From Naumannella halotolerans (GTDB lineage: Bacteria; Actinomycetota; Actinomycetes; Propionibacteriales; Propionibacteriaceae): DNA of 64,000 bases. The stretch is from assembly GCF_004364645.1 (NCBI RefSeq), contig NZ_SOAW01000001.1:186001-250000 (forward strand), in the 5' to 3' direction. The notes beneath the pieces were generated by a model. It searched no databases and was not told where the DNA came from. It saw nothing but the letters and a program-made list of their open reading frames with translations. Below are positions 55,008 to 62,170 of the stretch, piece by piece. Positions within the stretch are counted from its first letter, which is position 1. Each line of letters starts with the position of its first letter. A program made the position numbers and the translations under genes.

Positions 55008-56081
55008 TCACACGTTAAACCGGAACTCCACCACGTCACCATCGGCCATCACGTAGTCCTTGCCCTCCAGGCGTACCTTGCCCTTGGCCTTGGCTGCGTT
55101 CATCGAGCCGGCTTCCACGAGGTCGTCGAAGCTGACCACCTCGGCCTTGATGAAGCCCTTCTCGAAGTCGGTGTGGATCACACCGGCCGCCTGCGGCGCG
55201 GTGGCACCCTTCGGGATGGTCCAGCCGCGGGCCTCCTTCGGGCCGGCGGTCAGGTACGACTGCAGTCCGAGGGTGTCGTAGCCGACCCGGGCCAGCACGT
55301 CCAGGCCCGGTTCTGCGATGTCCAGATCGGTCAGGAACTCCGCGGCATCCTCGGGGTCCATCTCCGACAGTTCGGCCTCGATCTTCGCGTCCAGGAAGAT
55401 CGCCTCGGCCGGTGCGACGATCTGCCGCATCCGATTCTTCAAATCCTCATCGGCCAACTCGTCGGAGTCGCAGTTGAAGACGTAGATGAACGGTTTGGCG
55501 GTCAACAAGAACAGCTCCCGCAACGGCTCGCGGTCCAGCCCCGCCTCGAAGATGCCCTTGCCCGACTCCAGCACCTGCTGCGCCTGGCGTACCGCCTCGA
55601 CCTGGGCGGCCCGGTCCTTGTTCATCCGGGCCTCCTTCTCCATCCGCGGCAGCGCCTTCTCGATCGACTGCAGATCGGCCAGGATCAGCTCGGTCTTGAT
55701 CGTCTCGATGTCGGAGGACGGATTGACCTTCCCGTCGACATGGGTCACCTCGGGATCGGAGAACACCCGGGTGACCTGACAGATCGCGTCGGCTTCGCGG
55801 ATGTGGGAGAGGAAGGCATTGCCCATGCCCTCACCCTGGCTGGCACCCTTCACGATGCCGGCGATGTCGACGAAGGTGACCGTCGCCGGCACGATCCGTT
55901 CCGAACCGAAGATCTCGGCCAGCTTGGGCAGCCGCGAATCCGGTACGCCGACGACTCCGGTGTTCGGTTCGATGGTCGCGAACGGATAGTTCTCGGCGAG
56001 AACGTCGTTGCGGGTCAATGCGTTGAACAAGGTCGACTTGCCCGCATTCGGCAGGCCGACGATTCCGATGGTGAGTGCCAC
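55008..56081 (-). CDS. ychF: Redox-regulated ATPase/GTPase YchF
   Basis: A 357-residue Obg-family NTPase (ATP-preferring) that binds ribosomes. G1 GLPNAGKSTLFNALT, switch PFATIEPN, G3 DIAGIVKGASQGEGMGN, and the TGS domain with ARGWTIPKGATAPQAAGVIHTDFEKGF are all present. GTG start 56081. The C-terminal VEFRFNV-stop is supplied by the inserted element, not by the original gene end (see findings). Confidence 0.96.
   Translation of the reverse strand: MALTIGIVGLPNAGKSTLFNALTRNDVLAENYPFATIEPNTGVVGVPDSRLPKLAEIFGSERIVPATVTFVDIAGIVKGASQGEGMGNAFLSHIREADAICQVTRVFSDPEVTHVDGKVNPSSDIETIKTELILADLQSIEKALPRMEKEARMNKDRAAQVEAVRQAQQVLESGKGIFEAGLDREPLRELFLLTAKPFIYVFNCDSDELADEDLKNRMRQIVAPAEAIFLDAKIEAELSEMDPEDAAEFLTDLDIAEPGLDVLARVGYDTLGLQSYLTAGPKEARGWTIPKGATAPQAAGVIHTDFEKGFIKAEVVSFDDLVEAGSMNAAKAKGKVRLEGKDYVMADGDVVEFRFNV
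55013..55032 (-). repeat. ychF tail, current copy (attachment site core)
   Basis: CGTTAAACCGGAACTCCACC spans the last codons of ychF. Matches 49638-49657 (19/20) and 50059-50072 (14/14). Confidence 0.75.
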
Positions 56082-56270
56082 GGGGGACAAGAGTAGTGGC
56101 GACGGGCCGGACAACGCCGAATCGTCGCCCGCGACAGGCGTCCGGACCAAAAGTTGCGCCACGATAACAATGGTCCGGATGCGGTCCCAGCGGCCGAACC
56201 GCGCCCTATGCTCACCACCTGGGCAGCCACTGGGATGCCCTGAAATCTTGCGACCATTCGGAGGAGCTCT

Positions 56271-57695
56271 GTGCACTCAGTAGCCGCGCAACGGGGGCAG
56301 ACGTGGTTGATCCGCGGCCTGGCACTCCTTGCGCTCCTCATGACCAGTTGGGTGATCACCGCCGGCAGTGCCGCGGCGGCTGACGATTGTGTTCCCGATT
56401 CCTCCACCGGATGTATCGCCGGAACGATTCGGACCGCCGCCGGCGATCCGGCCGAGGGTGTCGAGCTGACCGCCACCGGCCCGGCCGGTGAGCTGTCGGC
56501 CAGCACCGACGACACCGGCGCCTGGGCGATGGCGGTCGAGGAGGCCGGTACCTACGAGGTGAGCCTCGACGAGGCCACCCTGCCCGAGGGGGAGACCCTG
56601 CGGCAGCCGGAGAACAACCCGCGCACGGTCGAGGTCGAACTCGGCAGCCAGACCGCCGCCCTCTTCCCGCTGGGTGAACCGGAGGCCGGTGGCGGCACCG
56701 AGCCGAGTGCCGGGGCCGAACCGACCGAACCTGCCGCCGGGGAGCCGGAGGGCGAGGAGACCGCAGCCGGGACCGACGAGGCGGGCGAGGCGTCCGAGAG
56801 CGCCGGGGCCGCGGGCAACAACCGCGTGGTGCAGCTGATCGTCTCCGGGCTCACCTTCGGGCTGCTGCTGGCCATGGCCGCGGTCGGGGCCAACCTGATC
56901 TACGGCACCACCGGCCTGTCCAACTTCGCCCACGGTGACCTGGTCACCCTCGGCGGGCTGGTGGCCTTCACCTGTGTCCGTACCTTCGGCCTGCCGCTCT
57001 GGTTGGGATTGGTGGTGGCCGTGCTGGTGGGTGGCGTGGCCGGATTCCTGCTCGATGCCGGGATCTTCGGCCGGTTGCGGCGCATCGGCGTCGGAACCAC
57101 CCAGCAGCTGATCGTCACCATCGGTATCTCCCTGGCCGCGATGAACCTCTTCCTCACCATCTACGGTGGCAACCCGTTGCCGATCGTCGGCACCATCTCC
57201 GAGCGGATCAACTTCGGCCTGTTCTCGATGTCGATGCAGACCATCTGGTTGCTGATCGTTGCGGTGATCGTGCTCGGTCTGGTCACCGTGGTACTGCAGA
57301 AGACCCGGCTCGGACGAGCGACCCGAGCGGTCTCCGACAACAGCGCCCTGGCCGCGGCCTCAGGAATCAACGTGAACCGGATCATCCGCGGTGTCTGGGT
57401 GTCGGCGGCCATGCTGGCCGCACTCGGTGGAGCCCTGCTGGCGCTCTACCTGGGCTCGACCCGCTTCAACTTCGGTCAGGTCATGCTGCTGCTGATGTTC
57501 GCCGCAATCACCCTCGGTGGCCTCGGGTCCCCGCTGGGCGGCATCCTCGGTGCGATCGTCATCGGGCTGGTGGTCGAACTGTCGACCCTGATCCTGCCGA
57601 ACGACGTCCGGTACGCCACCGCACTGGTGATCTTGATCGTCGTGCTGCTCTTCCGGCCGCAAGGCATACTCGGCCGCGCTCAACGGATTGGATGA
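56271..57695 (+). CDS. livH: Branched-chain amino acid-type ABC permease LivH with secreted N-terminal domain
   Basis: A 474-residue permease. Residues 1-37 are a signal peptide (LALLALLMTSWVITAGSAAAA), 38-~130 an Ig-like carboxypeptidase-regulatory-type fold (IAGTIRTAAGDPAEGVELTATG, ASTDDTGAWAM), 130-185 an acidic Pro/Glu/Ala linker, and 185-474 a normal LivH with NLIYGTTGLSNFAHGDLVTLGG and the EAA-like loop. GTG 56271 follows GGAGGAG. First gene of livHMGF; no binding protein gene in the operon. Confidence 0.88.
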   Translation: MHSVAAQRGQTWLIRGLALLALLMTSWVITAGSAAAADDCVPDSSTGCIAGTIRTAAGDPAEGVELTATGPAGELSASTDDTGAWAMAVEEAGTYEVSLDEATLPEGETLRQPENNPRTVEVELGSQTAALFPLGEPEAGGGTEPSAGAEPTEPAAGEPEGEETAAGTDEAGEASESAGAAGNNRVVQLIVSGLTFGLLLAMAAVGANLIYGTTGLSNFAHGDLVTLGGLVAFTCVRTFGLPLWLGLVVAVLVGGVAGFLLDAGIFGRLRRIGVGTTQQLIVTIGISLAAMNLFLTIYGGNPLPIVGTISERINFGLFSMSMQTIWLLIVAVIVLGLVTVVLQKTRLGRATRAVSDNSALAAASGINVNRIIRGVWVSAAMLAALGGALLALYLGSTRFNFGQVMLLLMFAAITLGGLGSPLGGILGAIVIGLVVELSTLILPNDVRYATALVILIVVLLFRPQGILGRAQRIG

Positions 57696-57702
57696 CAGGT
57701 TC

Positions 57703-58686
57703 ATGGACATCGTAGATCTCTTGGTCGGCGCCCTGCGGGAGGCCACCGGTCCGACGGCGATCGCCTACGCGTTGGCCGCGATAGGACTCAACATCCACTT
57801 CGGTCTGACCGGTCTGATCAACATGGGCCAGGCAGGCTTCATGCTGCTCGGCGCCTACGGCTTCGCCATCTCCACCATCTACGGCGCGCCGCTGCTGCTG
57901 GCGTTCCTGGTGGCGATCCTGGCCGCCGTGGTGTTCGCCTTCATCCTCGGTCTACCGACACTGAAACTACGAGGCGACTATCTCGCCATCGTCACCATCG
58001 CCGCGGCCGAGATCATACGGTTCGTGGGGCGTTCGGTCTCCATGAGCTGGCTGACCGGCGGGTCCCACGGACTGACCGGCAACTCCTACAAGAACACCTT
58101 CCAGGACGCCTCGCCGTTCGCCGACGGGCTGGTGGCGATCGGTCCGATCGCCCTGCCGATGAACCAGTCGAACTCCTGGTGGTTGCGGATCGTCGGCTGG
58201 TCGCTGGTGATCCTGGCCTGTGTGCTGGTCTTCCTCTGGCTCCGCAGCCCCTGGGGACGTGTGCTGAAGGGAATCCGGGAGGACGAGATGGCGGTCCGTG
58301 CCCTGGGCAAGAACGTCTACCTCTACAAGATGCAGGCGCTGATCCTGGGCGGTGTCTTCGGCGCCCTCGGTGGCGTGATCTTCGTCCTCGCCAGTTCGGT
58401 CCAACCCGACTCCATCGGCAGGCCGGTGACCTTCAACACCTGGACGATCCTGCTGCTCGGCGGTGCCGCGACGGTCTTCGGCCCGGTGCTGGGATCACTG
58501 TTGTTCTGGTTCGCGTTCACCGTCGTCCGCGGCATCCTGCGTGGGGTGATCCCGCCCGAGGTGATGGATGCCACGCAGGTCGAACCGCTCGGTCTGGTGC
58601 TGGTCGGTATCACCTTGGCGTTGTTGATCATCTTCAGACCACAAGGCATCCTCGGCGACAAGAAGGAGTTGGCGATCAATGGCTGA
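57703..58686 (+). CDS. livM: Branched-chain amino acid-type ABC permease LivM
   Basis: A 327-residue permease with about ten helices, GLTGLINMGQAGFMLLGAY near the N-terminus and LLGGAATVFGPVLGS in the last third. ATG 57703 is preferred; TTG 57688 would overlap livH. Overlaps livG by 8 nt. Confidence 0.88.
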   Translation: MDIVDLLVGALREATGPTAIAYALAAIGLNIHFGLTGLINMGQAGFMLLGAYGFAISTIYGAPLLLAFLVAILAAVVFAFILGLPTLKLRGDYLAIVTIAAAEIIRFVGRSVSMSWLTGGSHGLTGNSYKNTFQDASPFADGLVAIGPIALPMNQSNSWWLRIVGWSLVILACVLVFLWLRSPWGRVLKGIREDEMAVRALGKNVYLYKMQALILGGVFGALGGVIFVLASSVQPDSIGRPVTFNTWTILLLGGAATVFGPVLGSLLFWFAFTVVRGILRGVIPPEVMDATQVEPLGLVLVGITLALLIIFRPQGILGDKKELAING

Positions 58687-59629
58687 CGTGATCACCCGAA
58701 TCCCCGAGGTCGAACAGGCACGGGCCAGCCTCGCCGGGGTCGAACAGGTACCCGGGTCGGCCAAACCCGATCCGATGCTGATCGCCGACGGGGTACGCCG
58801 GACCTTCGGCGGTGTGAACGCCGTCGACGTGCAGCACCTGGAGGTGCAGCGGCACGTGATCACTGCGCTGATCGGGCCGAACGGCGCAGGCAAGACGACC
58901 TTCTTCAACCTGATGACCGGCTTCGACAAGCCCGACGGCGGGGACTGGACCTTCGACGGGCGCAACCTCGGTGGCGTCGCCGCCTCCAAGGTGAGCAATC
59001 TGGGTATGGTCCGTACCTTCCAGCTGACGAAGGTGCTGTCACGGATGACGGTGTTGGAGAACATGCGGCTCGGCGCGAGGAAGCAGCGCGGGGAGAGTAT
59101 GTTCGGCGCCCTGCTGCCGCCGCTGTGGAAGCAGCAGGAGAAGGAGATCACCGAGAAGGCGATGGACCTGCTGGTCAGGTTCAAGCTCGACGCCAAGGCC
59201 AGCGACTTCGCCGGCTCGCTCTCCGGAGGTCAGCGCAAGCTGCTGGAGATGGCGCGCGCACTGATGAGTGACCCGGCGCTGGTGATGTTGGACGAGCCGA
59301 TGGCCGGTGTGAACCCGGCGCTCACCCAGTCCTTGCTCGGGCACATCATCGACCTCCGGGACCAGGGGACCACGGTGCTGTTCGTCGAACACGACATGCA
59401 CATGGTCCGCCACATCTCCGACTGGGTGGTGGTGATGGCCGAGGGCAAGGTGGTGGCCGAGGGGCCGCCGAAGGACGTGATGGCCAACCAGGCCGTGATC
59501 GACGCCTACCTCGGTGCCCACCACGACACCGACCTGGGCGACGACGCGCTGCTCGAGGAAGGCGTCGAGGACGAACTGCGCGCCCAGGCCGAGGCCGAGG
59601 AGGCCGAACAGGCCAAGGAGGACAAGTGA
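58679..59629 (+). CDS. livG: Branched-chain amino acid-type ABC ATPase LivG
   Basis: A 316-residue ATPase: Walker A GPNGAGKTTFFN, signature SLSGGQRKLLEMARAL, Walker B VMLDEPMAGVNP, and the switch His in FVEHDMHMV. The last ~40 residues are an acidic Glu/Ala tail not needed for the family fold. GTGA overlap with livF. Confidence 0.9.
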   Translation: MADVITRIPEVEQARASLAGVEQVPGSAKPDPMLIADGVRRTFGGVNAVDVQHLEVQRHVITALIGPNGAGKTTFFNLMTGFDKPDGGDWTFDGRNLGGVAASKVSNLGMVRTFQLTKVLSRMTVLENMRLGARKQRGESMFGALLPPLWKQQEKEITEKAMDLLVRFKLDAKASDFAGSLSGGQRKLLEMARALMSDPALVMLDEPMAGVNPALTQSLLGHIIDLRDQGTTVLFVEHDMHMVRHISDWVVVMAEGKVVAEGPPKDVMANQAVIDAYLGAHHDTDLGDDALLEEGVEDELRAQAEAEEAEQAKEDK

Positions 59630-60588
59630 GTACCGAGACTGCCCAGGATCTGCACCGCGGTGCGCCCAGCGGTACGCCGCTGCTGCACGCCGACGACCTG
59701 TACGCCGGCTACCTGCCCGGGATCAACATCCTGCAAGGATGTTCGCTGGTGCTGCACCCCGGTGAACTGGTCGGCATCATCGGACCGAACGGCGCCGGCA
59801 AGTCCACCTTGTTGAAGGCCCTGTTCGGGCTGGTGAACATCCGCGAGGGATCGCTCACGCTGAAAGGTGAGGACATCACCAACAAGCGGGCCGATGTGCT
59901 GGTCCGCAAAGGCGTCGGTTTCGTCCCCCAGACCAACAACGTGTTCCCGAGCCTGACCATCGAGGAGAACCTGCAGATGGGGGTCTTCCAGACCCCGAAG
60001 CAGTTCGCCAAACGGGTCGACGCGGTCTTCGACATGTTCCCCGAGCTGGGCAAGCGTCGTCGCCAGCGAGCCGGTGCGCTGTCCGGTGGTGAGCGGCAGA
60101 TGGTCGCGATGGGCCGGGCGTTGATGGCCGAGCCGAGTGTGCTGCTGCTCGACGAGCCGTCGGCAGGTCTGTCACCGGTACGCCAGGACGAGGCGTTCCT
60201 GCGTACCCGGCGGATCAACAAGGCCGGCGTCTCGGTCGTGATCGTGGAACAGAACGCCCGCCGCTGTCTGCAGATCTGTGATCGCGCCTACGTCCTGGAC
60301 CAGGGACGCAATGCCTACTCCGGTCCCGGCCGGGAACTGATGAACGATCCGAAGGTGATCGAGCTCTACCTGGGAACCCTGGCCGCCGATGTCGAGGCCG
60401 AGGAGGCCCAGGCCACCGAGGTGGTCGGTGCGGTGGAGGCCGAGGAGACCGGGACGCTCGGCGATCTCGACGCCCAGCGAGCCGTCGTCGACTCCTCCGA
60501 CGAACCGGTGATCATCGACGACGCCGACCCGATCGAACCCGAGCACGCGGTGGATGGCGGCGAGACGCAGCCCCGCGACAAGGAGTGA
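59626..60588 (+). CDS. livF: Branched-chain amino acid-type ABC ATPase LivF
   Basis: A 320-residue ATPase with GPNGAGKSTLLK, ALSGGERQMVAMGRAL and VLLLDEPSAGLSP. After the normal end (about residue 255, VIELYLGTLA) comes a ~65-residue acidic tail (Glu/Asp/Val/Thr-rich), longer than in LivG. GTG start overlapping livG. Confidence 0.9.
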   Translation: MSTETAQDLHRGAPSGTPLLHADDLYAGYLPGINILQGCSLVLHPGELVGIIGPNGAGKSTLLKALFGLVNIREGSLTLKGEDITNKRADVLVRKGVGFVPQTNNVFPSLTIEENLQMGVFQTPKQFAKRVDAVFDMFPELGKRRRQRAGALSGGERQMVAMGRALMAEPSVLLLDEPSAGLSPVRQDEAFLRTRRINKAGVSVVIVEQNARRCLQICDRAYVLDQGRNAYSGPGRELMNDPKVIELYLGTLAADVEAEEAQATEVVGAVEAEETGTLGDLDAQRAVVDSSDEPVIIDDADPIEPEHAVDGGETQPRDKE

Positions 60589-60613
60589 TCCCGGCGGCGA
60601 CGGATCCATGGTG

Positions 60614-60649
60614 ACCAACCCCTGATGACCACGGTCATCGGGGGTTGGT
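60614..60649 (+). terminator. Hairpin after livHMGF
   Basis: ACCAACCCCTGATGACC (60614-60630) pairs with 60633-60649 over 17 positions with one G-T wobble and a 2-nt gap. No clear T-run follows, as is common for actinobacterial terminators. Confidence 0.7.
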
Positions 60650-60709
60650 GATCGTCAGGCGAAAACATGGTCCGGATCACTGACGTCACGCTGAATCGCG
60701 TGTGACAAT

Positions 60710-60745
60710 CACCCGGTGAACAACCAGCACCCGGTGAACAACCAG
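60710..60745 (+). repeat. 18-bp perfect tandem repeat over the start of the MFS gene
   Basis: CACCCGGTGAACAACCAG occurs twice without a gap. Each copy contains an in-frame GTG (60716, 60734), so the gene has two equivalent starts. Confidence 0.85.
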
Positions 60746-62134
60746 ATCGCGGGCGGTCAGGGACCTACCCTGACCCGTACCGAACGGCTCGACCGACTGC
60801 GGTTCAACCGGGCCCATGCCAACCTGCTCGGACGTTCCGGCGTCGGCTGGGCGCTGGATGCCATGGACGTCGGGTTGATCAGTTACGTGATGGTCGCAGT
60901 CGGTCAGCAGTGGGCCCTCAGCTCGACCGAACTGTCGTTGGTCGGCGCGATCGGCTTCGCCGGGATGGCCGTCGGGGCCAGCCTGGGTGGCCTGCTGGCC
61001 GACCGGTTCGGCCGCCGCCAAGTCTTCGCCCTCACCTTGCTGGTCTACGGCCTGGCCACCGGCGCCTCGGCACTGGCCGGTGGACTGGCGGTGCTGATCG
61101 CGCTCCGCTTCCTGGTCGGCATCGGGCTCGGGGCAGAACTTCCGGTCGCCTCCACCCTGGTCAGTGAGTACGCCCCGAAACACATCCGGGGGCGGGTGGT
61201 GGTGGCCCTGGAGGCATTCTGGGCGCTCGGCTGGGTGATGGCCGCCCTGCTCGGCTTCTTCCTCGTACCCTCGGGGGACAACGGTTGGCGATGGGCACTG
61301 GCCTTCGGCCTGGTGCCGGCGATCTATGCCATCGTGATCCGGCTCGGGCTGCCCGAGTCGGTCCGATTCCTGGAGTCCAGGGGCAGACATGCCGAGGCCG
61401 AGGAAGCCGTACGCAGGTTCGAGGCTGCCGGCGGTGCCCGACCGCATGCCGAACCGGACAGTGCGGTCGCCGTCGATGATCAACAGCCGACCCCGGGCCG
61501 ACGGGCGACCCCGGCGCTCGGCACCGAGTCGATCTGGTCGAAGCGCTTGCGTTCCCGGACGATCGCCTTGTGGATCATCTGGTTCTGCATCAACTTCTCC
61601 TACTACGGCGCCTTCATCTGGCTGCCACAACTGCTCGTCGACCGGGGATTCCCGATGGTCCGCTCCTTCGAGTACACCTTGATCATCACCATCGCACAGC
61701 TGCCCGGCTACCTGGTCGCGGCGATCCTGATCGAGAAGATCGGTCGACGATCCACCCTGGCCATCTTCCTCACCGGGTCGGCCATCTCCGCCGCCGGATT
61801 CGGCCTGGCCGAGACCCCGACCATGATCATCGTCGCCGGCTGTGCCCTGTCGTTCTTCAACCTCGGCGCCTGGGGTGCGCTGTACGCCATCGGCCCGGAG
61901 ATCTATCCCACCACCGCCCGCGGCAAGGGGACCGGAGCAGCAGCCGCGTTCGGCCGGATCGCCTCGATCCTCGCCCCGCTGTCGGTACCGGTGATCATCG
62001 GATTCGGTGGTCCGGTGCTGCTCTTCGGGGTGTTCGGGGTGGCCTTCGCCATCGCTGCGATCGCCGTCCTCGGCGTACCGGAGATGCGCAATGTCGAGCT
62101 GGAGGAGGGGGCACCGACGACGGTGGGCGGGTGA
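60716..62134 (+). CDS. MFS transporter (NiaP/SV2-like group)
   Basis: A 472-residue, 12-helix carrier. VGWALDAMDVGLISYV in helix 1 and LLADRFGRRQVF after helix 2 are typical of the NiaP/YceI group that carries nicotinate or other aromatic acids; GPEIYPTTARGKGTG is the motif after helix 10. The substrate is unknown. GTG 60716 or 60734. The promoter-like TGACAAT lies just upstream, which suggests a leaderless mRNA. Confidence 0.85.
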   Translation: MNNQHPVNNQIAGGQGPTLTRTERLDRLRFNRAHANLLGRSGVGWALDAMDVGLISYVMVAVGQQWALSSTELSLVGAIGFAGMAVGASLGGLLADRFGRRQVFALTLLVYGLATGASALAGGLAVLIALRFLVGIGLGAELPVASTLVSEYAPKHIRGRVVVALEAFWALGWVMAALLGFFLVPSGDNGWRWALAFGLVPAIYAIVIRLGLPESVRFLESRGRHAEAEEAVRRFEAAGGARPHAEPDSAVAVDDQQPTPGRRATPALGTESIWSKRLRSRTIALWIIWFCINFSYYGAFIWLPQLLVDRGFPMVRSFEYTLIITIAQLPGYLVAAILIEKIGRRSTLAIFLTGSAISAAGFGLAETPTMIIVAGCALSFFNLGAWGALYAIGPEIYPTTARGKGTGAAAAFGRIASILAPLSVPVIIGFGGPVLLFGVFGVAFAIAAIAVLGVPEMRNVELEEGAPTTVGG

Positions 62135-62158
62135 GCCCGGCCCACACCCGCCGCCCAC

Positions 62159-62164
62159 TACGGT
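62159..62164 (+). promoter_or_regulatory. -10 element for leaderless pepN mRNA
   Basis: TACGGT ends 6 nt before ATG 62171, the same word and spacing as before the dihydroxyacetone kinase gene. Confidence 0.45.
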
Positions 62165-62170
62165 GATGCC

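Noticed and set aside
49633-55033. tRNA-type attachment site for the accessory region
   Set aside because: No tRNA-like cloverleaf was found near the edges; the repeats coincide with the ychF coding end instead.
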